Shown: in pieces, positions 1 to 7,047 of the stretch
Layout: the number at the start of each line of letters is the position of its first letter
Numbering within the stretch: the first letter of the stretch is position 1
Assembly (NCBI GenBank): GCA_034439915.1
Contig: JAWXBI010000045.1
Location: 1 to 20,575 of the forward strand
DNA: 20,575 nt
Origin: JADJLQ01 sp034439915
Lineage (GTDB): Bacteria; Bacteroidota; Bacteroidia; Chitinophagales; Saprospiraceae
Reading direction: 5' to 3'
The notes under the pieces: generated by a model
The model's database searches: none
What the model was told of the DNA's origin: nothing
What the model saw: the letters and a program-made list of their open reading frames with translations, nothing else
Position numbers and translations under genes: made by a program

Positions 1-36
1 AAGGGCAGAGGGCAAAGGGGCTGACTAACTGTTTAT

Positions 37-981
37 TTACATCTCCTTATGTCTTTCCCAATAATTCTGATCATCAATTTCATCCAGAATTGCAAGGTAA
101 TTGGCATACCTTAGAGGGTGGATCTTACCTGCTTCCAGGGCTTTTTTTACTGCACAACCGGGTTCATCGCGGTGCAGACAATCTCCATATTTGCAGCCTC
201 CGAGTATGGAAAAAAATTCGCGGAAATTATGAGCCACATCCATGGTCTCCAGGTTATTGAAAGATAGTGTCTTGATACCCGGGGTGTCGATGATCCAACC
301 GCCAAAATCAAGTCGGTGCATTTCTGCGAAGGTGGTCGTATGGGTTCCTTTACCGCTATAATCTGAAATCTCCGTGGTGCGCAGATCCAGATTAGGCTGG
401 ATGCTGTTGATCAGTGTGGACTTTCCTACCCCACTCTGGCCACCAATGAAAGTAATTTTGTTTTTCAATCGGTTATTCAATTCTTCCAGACCAATCCCGG
501 ATAAAGCTGATACGGCCAGGATAGGGTAACCTATCGTTTCATATAAAGTTTTAAGTTCCTGAAACAAAATGTCTTCCTCATCGGAAAATAGATCCGCTTT
601 GTTGACCAAAATAAAGCAAGGTATATTCTGTGGCTCCGTCATCATGACGAACCGGTCAATAAAACCTTGTTTAAGATTGGGTTGAACCAGGGTGACCACT
701 ACACATGCCTGGTCTACATTGGCGGCTAGCAGATGCAGATGATGTTTTTGACGGGGAGATTGGCGGGTAATATAATTAGCCCTCGGGTATATGTGTTTTA
801 TTAAACCTTTGTCATCCCCTTCCGGTTCAATATCGACCTTATCGCCAACAGCGACCGGATTGGTCAATACTTTGTCTCCCAGGCGGAATTTACCGACAAT
901 CCGGCAATGAACTACTTTCTGATCTGTGGCCACCTGGTACCAATTACCAGTAGACTTGATCACGGTGCCTTTGTACAGCAT
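37..981 (-). CDS. rsgA: Ribosome small subunit-dependent GTPase A
   Basis: This is a circularly permuted GTPase (RsgA/YjeQ) that acts in the cytoplasm in late maturation of the 30S ribosomal subunit. The 314 residues have the family order: an N-terminal OB-fold (about 1-65), then the G domain with the NKAD motif (127-130) ahead of the P-loop GQSGVGKST (181-189) and DTPG (232-235), which is the permuted order diagnostic of the family. A C-terminal zinc knuckle follows, with C263, C268, H270 and C276. The length is normal and no key residue is missing. The ATG start gives a complete OB domain. It lies 3 bp downstream of the GGGP synthase homologue and is probably co-transcribed with it; no separate promoter is visible. 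The assignment is secure. Confidence 0.97.
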   Translation of the reverse strand: MLYKGTVIKSTGNWYQVATDQKVVHCRIVGKFRLGDKVLTNPVAVGDKVDIEPEGDDKGLIKHIYPRANYITRQSPRQKHHLHLLAANVDQACVVVTLVQPNLKQGFIDRFVMMTEPQNIPCFILVNKADLFSDEEDILFQELKTLYETIGYPILAVSALSGIGLEELNNRLKNKITFIGGQSGVGKSTLINSIQPNLDLRTTEISDYSGKGTHTTTFAEMHRLDFGGWIIDTPGIKTLSFNNLETMDVAHNFREFFSILGGCKYGDCLHRDEPGCAVKKALEAGKIHPLRYANYLAILDEIDDQNYWERHKEM

Positions 982-984
982 AGC

Positions 985-1761
985 TCAATCTATTTGTTGC
1001 ATAGAATACCGGTGGACGGCAGAGGCTATTTCATGCAAAATAGCCGGGTCCTTTTCCAATGCATTCCCGATGACCAGAAGGTCAGCTCCGGCTTTTATAC
1101 TTTTCGATGCTTGTTCGGGGGTACCTATTCCGCCTCCAACGATTACCGGAATATCTACTGCAGCAGTGACCTGTTGAATCATAGTGTCGGTCACCGGATG
1201 AATTGCTCCGCTGCCCGCATCCAGATAGATCAGTTTGAGACCCAGCATTTCACCTGCGAGGGCTGTGCATACGGCAATATCCGTTTTAGTTGAAGGAATA
1301 GGTTTGGTATTACTAATATAAGAAACGGTGGTCTCTATCCCGCCGTCAATAAGCATATAACCCGTGGGAATTATTTCCAATCTGGAATTTTTCAACAAAG
1401 GTGCTGCTATGACATGGTTTCCGATAAGCAACTCCGGGTTTCTGCCGGATATCAGGGATAAAAAAAGGATTGCATCCGCCTTGTTACTGAGTTGCAGGGA
1501 GTTACCTGGAAATAGGATAATAGGAATCTTGCATGCCTGGGCAATGACTTCCAGACAATAATCCAGCATATTATTTACTATTAGGCTTCCTCCGACAAAA
1601 AAATAATTGACCCTGTTTTCGATGGCCATTTTGATTAAGTAGTCGAGGTTGCCCAACCGGACCTTATCCGGGTCGATCAAAACAGCCAATTTTTTTAAGC
1701 CTGCTTGTCTGGAAGCAAGCAAATCGGGATAAATCAAAGTTTTTTCAGGTCTGATGGTCAT
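985..1761 (-). CDS. Geranylgeranylglyceryl phosphate synthase family (GGGPS/PcrB-like) prenyltransferase
   Basis: This is a TIM-barrel prenyltransferase of the GGGPS/PcrB family, which joins a polyprenyl diphosphate to sn-glycerol 1-phosphate through an ether bond. The family signatures run in order over 258 residues: LIDPDK (28-33), FPGNSLQLS (84-92), YLDAGSGA (179-186), VGGGIGT (208-214) and IGNALE (231-236). These strands supply the phosphate- and glycerol-phosphate-binding loops. Bacteroidota are known to carry such homologues, some shown to be active GGGP synthases; the prenyl chain length used here cannot be read from the sequence. It is the first gene of an apparent operon with rsgA, 3 bp apart. 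Its leader holds a consensus -7 element and an inverted repeat that abuts the start codon. No partner gene for archaeal-type lipids is in the window. Confidence 0.93.
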   Translation of the reverse strand: MTIRPEKTLIYPDLLASRQAGLKKLAVLIDPDKVRLGNLDYLIKMAIENRVNYFFVGGSLIVNNMLDYCLEVIAQACKIPIILFPGNSLQLSNKADAILFLSLISGRNPELLIGNHVIAAPLLKNSRLEIIPTGYMLIDGGIETTVSYISNTKPIPSTKTDIAVCTALAGEMLGLKLIYLDAGSGAIHPVTDTMIQQVTAAVDIPVIVGGGIGTPEQASKSIKAGADLLVIGNALEKDPAILHEIASAVHRYSMQQID

Positions 1762-1778
1762 TGAGCTTTAACGCTCAA
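1761..1778. repeat. Inverted repeat in the leader of the GGGPS gene
   Basis: TTGAGC and GCTCAA form a perfect 6-bp inverted repeat around a 6-nt loop (tttaac on the plus strand). The repeat overlaps the downstream end of the -7 element and reaches the first base of the GGGPS start codon. It could be an operator or a small mRNA hairpin. The structure is plain in the sequence; a role is inference. Confidence 0.6.
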
Positions 1779-1783
1779 AGGTA
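1776..1783 (-). promoter_or_regulatory. Bacteroidota -7 element (TACCTTTG) of the GGGPS-rsgA operon
   Basis: On the minus strand this reads TACCTTTG, a full match to the Bacteroidota -7 consensus TAnnTTTG. It lies 14 bp before the GGGPS start codon, which implies a very short leader. I see no convincing -33 TTG at the usual spacing. The match is direct; promoter function is inferred. Confidence 0.6.
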
Positions 1784-1817
1784 GTTGTTAATTTTGTAAT
1801 ACACGGAGGCGCTACAA

Positions 1818-2042
1818 TCAATTGTAAAAGGTAGTATCGTCCAAATACCCGTTGATGGTCAATAATTTACGGGCTTCTTCCTGTTTGGATTCCGGCACGA
1901 AAAGGCTCAGTTCCCCAATAAAAATATAGTTGGAATCCTTTTGATTCACAATTTGGTTTTCGATACCATAGGCGGTCAATAAATCACGCACCCCCATAGC
2001 TTCCAACTCTGACGTCCCACTCCATATTTTGAGCCAGCGCAT
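1818..2042 (-). CDS. Small DUF2007-family protein
   Basis: This is a 74-residue cytoplasmic protein. The N-terminal pattern (a hydrophobic strand with W-S-G-T, then E-x-x-x-x-x-D-L-L near residues 13-24) and the C-terminal pattern V-P-E-S-K-x-x-E-A-R-K-L-L (49-61) match the small ferredoxin-like DUF2007 family, sometimes annotated as putative signal-transducing protein. No biochemical function is established. It is transcribed divergently from the phosphate pair, and the shared 64-bp intergenic region holds an inverted repeat and a -7 element that point to the phosphate operon. It ends 56 bp ahead of the GGGPS gene. The family call is by pattern recognition and moderately secure. Confidence 0.7.
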   Translation of the reverse strand: MRWLKIWSGTSELEAMGVRDLLTAYGIENQIVNQKDSNYIFIGELSLFVPESKQEEARKLLTINGYLDDTTFYN

Positions 2043-2051
2043 TAATTATTT

Positions 2052-2068
2052 AATGTTAAGTTAACATT
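2052..2068. promoter_or_regulatory. Perfect inverted repeat between the DUF2007 gene and the phosphate operon (possible operator)
   Basis: AATGTTAA-g-TTAACATT is a perfect 8+1+8 inverted repeat, 7 bp upstream of the -7 element of the DUF47-pit operon and 9 bp upstream of the divergent DUF2007 start. This is a good position for a dimeric regulator acting on one or both promoters. No regulator can be named from the sequence. Confidence 0.5.
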
Positions 2069-2075
2069 GAAGATA

Positions 2076-2083
2076 TAATTTTG
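2076..2083 (+). promoter_or_regulatory. Bacteroidota -7 element (TAATTTTG) of the DUF47-pit operon
   Basis: TAATTTTG matches the Bacteroidota -7 consensus TAnnTTTG in full. It lies 23 bp upstream of the DUF47 start, giving a predicted leader of about 16-18 nt. No clear -33 TTG is seen, and the inverted repeat at 2052-2068 covers that area. Confidence 0.6.
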
Positions 2084-2106
2084 ACCGATTTTACAACTGA
2101 CCAATC

Positions 2107-2754
2107 ATGAATTTTAATAAGATCCTCACCTTTCTGGTGCCTAAAAACACCAAATTTTTTATTTTATTTAAACAAGCGAGTGCCAATTTGATCGACGGAG
2201 CCGACCTTTTGAATAAAATATTTTCCAAACAGCCTTTGGATGATCGTGTAGAGGACTCGGTAGAAATGCATAAGTTGGAAACTAAGGGTGATCAGATTAC
2301 CCATACTATATTTAGTGATTTAAGCTCCAATTTCATCACCCCTTTTGACCGGGAAGACATTCATGAAATGGCCTCGGCCATAGACACTGTCCTTGATACC
2401 ATGGATGGCACAGCCAAGCGGGTAAAGATGTATAAGATGGATCAGGTCAGTCCGCAAATGGTCCAGCTTGCCAGTTTAGTGAAGGCTGCGGTCCTGGAAA
2501 TTGACGCCGCCCTTCATGCCCTGGAAAACATGAAAGACCCAGGTCGGGTAAGGGAAGCCATAGGCCGAATCGACGAGATCGAAAAACATGCAGACAATAT
2601 ACATAATGAAGCGATAGCTGACTTATTTCAGAATGAAAAAGATGCGATCCAACTGATCAAAAAGAAAGAGATCCTTCAGAATCTGGAAAAGGCCGTTGAT
2701 TTTTGTCTGGATACAGCCAATGTAATAGAAAACATCCTCATCAAAAATTCATAA
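2107..2754 (+). CDS. DUF47 family PhoU-like phosphate transport regulator
   Basis: This is a 215-residue all-helical protein of the DUF47 (PhoU_div/YkaA) family, whose members sit beside PiT phosphate transporters and are thought to modulate them. The N-terminus FLVPKNTKFFILF followed by E-D-S-V-E-M-H-K-L-E-T-K-G-D (about 49-62) and the metal-ligand-rich FDREDIHEMASAID (about 79-92) is typical of the family. A second PhoU-like helical repeat lies at about 120-210, with E-K-H-A-D-N at 160-165. Length is normal. The start codon is set by the upstream -7 element and an intact N-terminal motif. The transporter gene begins 9 bp after its stop, so the two are almost certainly one operon. Confidence 0.92.
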   Translation: MNFNKILTFLVPKNTKFFILFKQASANLIDGADLLNKIFSKQPLDDRVEDSVEMHKLETKGDQITHTIFSDLSSNFITPFDREDIHEMASAIDTVLDTMDGTAKRVKMYKMDQVSPQMVQLASLVKAAVLEIDAALHALENMKDPGRVREAIGRIDEIEKHADNIHNEAIADLFQNEKDAIQLIKKKEILQNLEKAVDFCLDTANVIENILIKNS

Positions 2755-2763
2755 GGCAAGATA

Positions 2764-3750
2764 ATGACCACCTTGCTTATCATTATTATCATCCTGGCTC
2801 TCGTATTTGACTTTGTTAATGGGTTTCACGATGCGGCCAATTCGATAGCAACAGTGGTATCCACCCGGGTGCTCACGCCTTTGCAAGCTGTCCTGATGGC
2901 GGGTTCATGTAATTTTCTGGCTTATTGGTTGTTTGAACTAAAAGTTGCTGACACCGTTGCGAAGACAGTCCATAAAGAACATATTACACTCCTGGTTATT
3001 TTATCGGGTATTATTGCCGCTATTGTTTGGAATTTATTTACCTGGTGGAAAGGCATTCCCAGCAGTTCCTCCCACACCTTGATTGGTGGATTTGCGGGTG
3101 CTGGAATAGCCAAAGCAGGAACGTTTGATGCCATCTCTGCGGATAAAATCAATATTATTTTGATTTTCATTGTACTGGCACCAATAATAGGTATGTTGGT
3201 TTCTTATTTCTTTTCCTTATTCACCATGTATATGGTCAGACGGTTATCTGCTCGTCAGGTCGATGGAATATTCAGAAAATTGCAGGTTGGTTCAGCTGCT
3301 TTTTTCAGTCTTATGCACGGGGGGAATGATGCCCAAAAAGTAATAGGTATCATCGGTGCTGCCCTGGTGGCCCAAAATCAAATCACAGACCTACATCATA
3401 TTCCAAACTGGGTACCCATTTCCTGTTATATTGCCATTGGACTGGGGACGATGATGGGTGGCTGGAGAATAGTAAAAACCATGGGGCACAAAGTCACCAA
3501 ATTGACCCCGTTTGAAGGTTTCGCTGCTGAGACTGGCGGTGCTTTAACCTTATGGATGACCGGTAAATTTGGTATACCCGTGAGCACCACACACACCATT
3601 ACCGGAAGTATTATAGGCACCGGATTACTTAGGAGGGTGAGTGCGGTGCGCTGGGGGGTTACGATCAGTTTGCTTTGGGCCTGGTTGATTACGATACCGA
3701 TATCTGCCTTGATGGGGGCGTTGTTTTATTTTATTGGGACGAAGTTTTGA
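2764..3750 (+). CDS. pit: PiT family inorganic phosphate transporter
   Basis: This is an inner-membrane low-affinity phosphate symporter of the PiT/PHO4 family. The 328 residues are strongly hydrophobic, with about ten membrane segments arranged as two inverted halves. The duplicated signature is visible: GFHDAANSIAT (20-30) in the first half and MHGGNDAQKVIG (184-195) in the second. The paired GIPSSSSHT (97-105) and GIPVSTTHT (270-278) also mark the internal repeat. The length fits the short bacterial PiT form without a large cytoplasmic loop. It follows the DUF47 gene by 9 bp, the usual bacterial pairing, which suggests regulation of transport by that protein. A purine-rich tandem repeat lies just downstream. 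Confidence 0.95.
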   Translation: MTTLLIIIIILALVFDFVNGFHDAANSIATVVSTRVLTPLQAVLMAGSCNFLAYWLFELKVADTVAKTVHKEHITLLVILSGIIAAIVWNLFTWWKGIPSSSSHTLIGGFAGAGIAKAGTFDAISADKINIILIFIVLAPIIGMLVSYFFSLFTMYMVRRLSARQVDGIFRKLQVGSAAFFSLMHGGNDAQKVIGIIGAALVAQNQITDLHHIPNWVPISCYIAIGLGTMMGGWRIVKTMGHKVTKLTPFEGFAAETGGALTLWMTGKFGIPVSTTHTITGSIIGTGLLRRVSAVRWGVTISLLWAWLITIPISALMGALFYFIGTKF

Positions 3751-3766
3751 AAGACAAATAGGGGTT

Positions 3767-3806
3767 GGAAGATAGGGAATAGAAGATAGGGGATAGAAGA
3801 TAGAAG
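3767..3806 (+). repeat. Purine-rich 14-bp tandem repeat downstream of pit
   Basis: A unit close to GAAGATAGGGGATA is repeated about 2.7 times (copies at 3768-3781, 3782-3795 and a partial at 3796-3806) with one or two changes. The tract is almost entirely purine plus T on the plus strand. It lies between the pit stop and the MOSC promoter area. No hairpin is formed, so it is not an intrinsic terminator. Confidence 0.7.
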
Positions 3807-3882
3807 CTCATATTCATCATCAAATGCCTTGAATCTTTCCTATAGGTAATGCGCTCTAAATATCTACCTTAGTTGCCTGAAT

Positions 3883-4695
3883 ATGCCACTGCAAATTTCC
3901 CAGTTGTTTGTCTACCCCATTAAATCCCTGGGAGGTATTTCAGTCAACACTTGGCCAATAACGCGTACAGGCTTAAAACATGACCGGCGTTGGATGTTGG
4001 TCGACCCTTCCGGACGTTTTATATCCCAGCGAGAAGCCTCTGCCCTTGCTCTGCTTCGGATCCAAATAAATGAAAACTCATTGTCCGTTTTTCATAAAGA
4101 CCAACCGTCAAATCAACTATGGATACCTATTTTAGACACAGATAAAATGAATGACCTGCCCCGCAATAAGGTGGTCATATGGGACGATGTGTGTGCGGCG
4201 GCGATCTATCCTTCAACCTATTCCGAGTGGTTTTCGGAAATGATTTCAAAGCCCTGTCAATTGGTATATATGGATGATACGGTCAGGAGGGAAGTAGATA
4301 AAACCTATGCCTTCAGGGATGAGATTACCTCCTTCAGCGATGGTTTTCCAGTACTGATGATTGGGCAATCTTCCTTAGATGATTTAAATGCAAGGCTCTC
4401 CTACCCTCTTCCCATAAATCGTTTCAGACCCAATATCGTATTCGAAGGGGGATACCCCTTTCAGGAAGATGCTATGCCGCTATTCGAAATCAATGGATTG
4501 GAATATCGGGCGGTCAAACCCTGCGCAAGATGTATTATTCCGACCATAGACCAGGAAACCGGGATTAAATATGATGAACCTATTAAAACACTGGCCTCTT
4601 ATCGGCTAAAAGATAATAAAGTATTATTTGGACAAAATGTCCTGGTGTCCTCCACCGGTACCATCTCTGTGGGCGATGAGGTCCACTTGAGGTAA
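3883..4695 (+). CDS. YcbX-like MOSC domain protein
   Basis: This is a 270-residue protein with an N-terminal MOSC beta-barrel region (about 1-120, opening with LFVYPIKSLGG) and a C-terminal MOSC domain. MOSC proteins bind the molybdenum cofactor; YcbX- and mARC-like members reduce N-hydroxylated compounds. Key signatures are FRPNIV (181-186) and KPCARC (212-217), where the conserved cysteine C217 is the expected molybdenum ligand, followed by P-T-I-D-x-x-T-G. The C-terminus (GDEVHLR) is the normal family end. There is no 2Fe-2S domain. A near-consensus -7 element (TACCTTAG, 3865-3872) is 10 bp before the ATG. Its last 72 bp overlap, on the opposite strand, the end of the PLP lyase gene. Confidence 0.9.
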   Translation: MPLQISQLFVYPIKSLGGISVNTWPITRTGLKHDRRWMLVDPSGRFISQREASALALLRIQINENSLSVFHKDQPSNQLWIPILDTDKMNDLPRNKVVIWDDVCAAAIYPSTYSEWFSEMISKPCQLVYMDDTVRREVDKTYAFRDEITSFSDGFPVLMIGQSSLDDLNARLSYPLPINRFRPNIVFEGGYPFQEDAMPLFEINGLEYRAVKPCARCIIPTIDQETGIKYDEPIKTLASYRLKDNKVLFGQNVLVSSTGTISVGDEVHLR

Positions 4696-5610
4696 CTGTA
4701 CTGTTTTAGTTTTTCTCTTGTAGTTGAATCCTTCTATCCCCTGTAATCCTCCGGTATGCAACCAAACCAATCGGCTACCCGATTTAAAATATCCCTTTTT
4801 AATCAGGTCAAACAAACCAAAAACTACTTTTCCATTATAAACTGGATCAAGCGGAATGGAAGTTTGGGAATAAAAAGACTGGATAAAGGAGAGGTATTCC
4901 TTTGTGGATTTGGCATACCCGCCAAGACAATATTGGTCAAAGAAGATAAAATCACTGGTAGTTACTCCGGCTTGGTTTGCTATTTTCAAGGCAAGCGATT
5001 GGTCATGGACTGCTGTGATTACCACCACTTTAGTTGACCAGCCTATCCGCTTTATTTCACTGATCAAAGCTGCGGCGGTAGAACCAGTCCCGGCAGCCAG
5101 AGCCAGGTAGTCGGGGGCGTTCTGCTGGGTGCTTAGTTCTTTAATAATTTCAGCTACTCCCGGAAAAGCTAATGGGTGATCTCCTCCTTCCGGCACGATA
5201 TAATATTCCTGAAGATCCATCAGAATTTGTTGAACCGACAGCGCATCTAGTTTTAGTCGATAATCTGACCTGGGGATAAAATACAATTTCATGCCCTGGT
5301 TGGAGGCAAACCGGAGGGTAGGATTGTTTATGTCTTTTTCCCCCCGGATAATACCCACTGAAGGAATTTTTTCCAATGCACTAAAGGCCGCTACGGCATG
5401 GATATGATTTGAAAAACAACCGCCAAAGGTGATGATCCCCCGGGCATTTCGATTGACCACATCGCGGATAATAAATTTAAGCTTCCTGTATTTATTGCCT
5501 GAAATCTCAGGATGTATCAGGTCATCCCGCTTGACATACCATTCGACCGGAAGATCCAAATTGATTCTTTCAACCGGACTGGGAAGCCTAAAAAGATTTA
5601 TTCCTTCCAT
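4624..5610 (-). CDS. PLP-dependent D-cysteine desulfhydrase / ACC deaminase-like lyase
   Basis: This is a fold-type II PLP enzyme of the ACC deaminase/D-cysteine desulfhydrase group (328 aa). SGNKYRKLK (37-45) carries the PLP lysine K40; FGGCFSNH (62-69) and the phosphate-binding loop AAGTGSTAAA (172-181) are intact, and VPEGG (139-143) is present. Members release ammonia and either pyruvate or 2-oxobutyrate from D-cysteine or ACC; which substrate is used here is not decided by the motifs. The family core normally ends near HTGGLQG; here about 34 more residues follow, and this tail is encoded opposite the 3' end of the MOSC gene. The ATG lies inside the last codons of gldD (13-bp overlap), so it is the third gene of an ssb-gldD operon. 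Confidence 0.88.
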   Translation of the reverse strand: MEGINLFRLPSPVERINLDLPVEWYVKRDDLIHPEISGNKYRKLKFIIRDVVNRNARGIITFGGCFSNHIHAVAAFSALEKIPSVGIIRGEKDINNPTLRFASNQGMKLYFIPRSDYRLKLDALSVQQILMDLQEYYIVPEGGDHPLAFPGVAEIIKELSTQQNAPDYLALAAGTGSTAAALISEIKRIGWSTKVVVITAVHDQSLALKIANQAGVTTSDFIFFDQYCLGGYAKSTKEYLSFIQSFYSQTSIPLDPVYNGKVVFGLFDLIKKGYFKSGSRLVWLHTGGLQGIEGFNYKRKTKTVQLPQVDLIAHRDGTGGGHQDILSK

Positions 5611-6239
5611 GCAAAAGTCTCCTGCATGTGTCGTATATCCCGGATCAAAAACTGCAAAGCCGGTTTGGTAGAATCTGCATTAACCTGAGCATTAAAATAG
5701 AGTGAAGCTCTGAAAAAATGTCTGGTGGTGTCCGTAAAATAAAATTGATATGGTGAGGCAACCTGCCCTTCTATTTCAAAAGCCATTCCATTTACTCCAT
5801 ATGGGTTTTTCAGGACCATTTCATTCCGGTAATCTGCTTTGATATTGTGTTTTGACAATAGCTTGTATTCATCCTGGATATACTGCTCAAAATCGTTTTT
5901 ATTGCTGATCGTTCCATAACTGCAATGCAAGGATGCGTTTAGGGATGGAACCTGTATGGTGAACCAACACGGATGGACTGGTTTTTCATTGAAAAACAAA
6001 GTATCCTGGATAACCTTTCCATAGGACGGGAATTCAAACTTCAGCGGGCAATAGGATTGTTCGACCTTTAAATAAGAAACCTCCGGGTATACAATTCTTG
6101 GATAGGCATGAGGTTTTGGGGTGTTGATTTCTTCCTTACAAGAAAAGAATAAACTTCCCAGCATCATTAAAAAAATAATTATGGTAAAGCGCTTTAGTCT
6201 GTTATTCTTCTGAAGTGAATCAGAAGGGTAAATCATCAT
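5598..6239 (-). CDS. gldD: Gliding motility lipoprotein GldD
   Basis: GldD is a Bacteroidota lipoprotein required for gliding motility and linked to the type IX secretion/gliding apparatus. After a basic N-terminus and a hydrophobic segment, the lipobox FFSC gives a lipidated cysteine (C34) followed by KEE. The mature part has the family landmarks PKPHAYPRI, a C-P-x-x-F-E-F-P motif, PCWFTIQ, LHCSYG, a KHNIKA segment, and the C-terminal TDTTRHFFRASLYF and ETFAWK. The open frame could start at 6314, but that would read 95 bp into ssb; the tandem ATGs at 6239/6236, after AGGAC, give a normal signal peptide and a 20-bp overlap with the ssb stop. In relatives gldD usually follows ssb and gldE; gldE is absent here. 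Confidence 0.9.
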   Translation of the reverse strand: MMIYPSDSLQKNNRLKRFTIIIFLMMLGSLFFSCKEEINTPKPHAYPRIVYPEVSYLKVEQSYCPLKFEFPSYGKVIQDTLFFNEKPVHPCWFTIQVPSLNASLHCSYGTISNKNDFEQYIQDEYKLLSKHNIKADYRNEMVLKNPYGVNGMAFEIEGQVASPYQFYFTDTTRHFFRASLYFNAQVNADSTKPALQFLIRDIRHMQETFAWKE

Positions 6240-6663
6240 CGTCCTGCTTTGCTTCTTTAGAACTATAGTCATTTTGACCAGCGGGGGGGGCCTCACTGCC
6301 AGGAATTTCGCCATATTGTCTCGGTGGGCCGGAATATTCTTTTTTATCCAATCCGCGGAGAGAGTTGGCTACAATCTCTGTAGAATAACGATCCTGCCCT
6401 TCTTTATCCTGCCATTTTCTATGCGTAATTTTCCCTTCTATGTAGACCAGGCTGCCTTTATGAAAATCTTTTGCAGCTCTTTCGGCGAGTTGTCTCCATG
6501 CGACGATATCATGCCACTCCGTCAAGGTTTGCCATTCGCCGCTTTTGTCGCGATAGCTTTCATTGGTGGCGAGTGAAAATTTCACAACGGAGACCCCACC
6601 TTCCAAGTGACGGATCTCAGGATCTTTACCCAGGTGACCGATTAAGGTTACTTTGTTTATCAT
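6220..6663 (-). CDS. ssb: Single-stranded DNA-binding protein (full length, acidic tail present)
   Basis: This is a canonical bacterial SSB of 147 residues. The OB-fold occupies about 1-105, starting MINKVTLIGHLGKDPEIRH, with the WHDIVAW strand near 48-54 and the GKITHRKWQDKEG hairpin. A short linker leads to the acidic tip DDDDLPF at the very C-terminus, the docking site for SSB-interacting replication and repair proteins. It should bind ssDNA as a homotetramer. A full-consensus -7 element lies 27 bp upstream. It is first in an operon with gldD and the PLP lyase. Because it has the interaction tail, this copy, rather than the paralogue at 7048-7413, is the likely housekeeping SSB. Confidence 0.97.
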   Translation of the reverse strand: MINKVTLIGHLGKDPEIRHLEGGVSVVKFSLATNESYRDKSGEWQTLTEWHDIVAWRQLAERAAKDFHKGSLVYIEGKITHRKWQDKEGQDRYSTEIVANSLRGLDKKEYSGPPRQYGEIPGSEAPPAGQNDYSSKEAKQDDDDLPF

Positions 6664-6689
6664 AATGTATTTTTCTTAATTATAATATA

Positions 6690-6697
6690 CAAAGGTA
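6690..6697 (-). promoter_or_regulatory. Bacteroidota -7 element (TACCTTTG) of the ssb-gldD operon
   Basis: On the minus strand TACCTTTG matches TAnnTTTG in full and lies 26 bp before the ssb ATG, so the leader would be about 20 nt. A TTTG at 6723-6726 (minus strand) could be the -33 box, but the 25-bp spacer is longer than usual. Confidence 0.6.
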
Positions 6698-6827
6698 AGG
6701 ATTGGAGGCCAGATTTGTACTTCAAACGCATGGCCACTAATTTGTCCATTACCCACCATAGGATAAGTCAAGTTGATTTTTTAAAATATATTAATCATTG
6801 ATTTTTAAATAATTAGTTTAACAATTT

Positions 6828-6843
6828 TTCGATTTTGAATCAA
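6828..6843. promoter_or_regulatory. Shared 16-bp motif upstream of ssb, copy 1
   Basis: TTCGATTTTGAATCAA lies 165 bp upstream of the ssb start. A copy with one change (TTCGATTTTGAACCAA, 7499-7514) lies 86 bp upstream of the second ssb. The TTC/GAA ends give weak dyad symmetry. A shared regulatory site is one reading; remnant of a duplication is another. Confidence 0.4.
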
Positions 6844-7047
6844 GCGTACCATGGTATTAGTATAATCCCTGAATGCAATGCAAGGATAGTGACTAACTTA
6901 TTTTGTAGTAGTATTGAAAAGATTAATCCAATTTAGGGGTGTACTCCGGAAGGGTCAGAAAAGTCCAATTGAACATCCATTTAGCTATCGAAAACAAGCC
7001 ATAAAATATTCCCATAATAATTTAAATCTTGTGGTAAGGAATTGGGT

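Larger units (their letters stand above)
6664..7047. other. AT-rich intergenic region between the two ssb genes
   Basis: This 384-bp stretch holds the ssb promoter near 6690-6697, a very AT-rich block (about 6778-6830), and the first copy of a 16-bp motif at 6828-6843 that recurs upstream of the second ssb. I see no credible coding sequence, no RNA gene and no terminator hairpin; short open frames on either strand resemble nothing known. Confidence 0.6.

Noticed and set aside
6240..6314. Extended GldD start at 6314 inside ssb
   Set aside because: It would place 25 non-family residues before the signal peptide and overlap ssb by 95 bp; the tandem ATG at 6239/6236 gives a normal lipoprotein signal.
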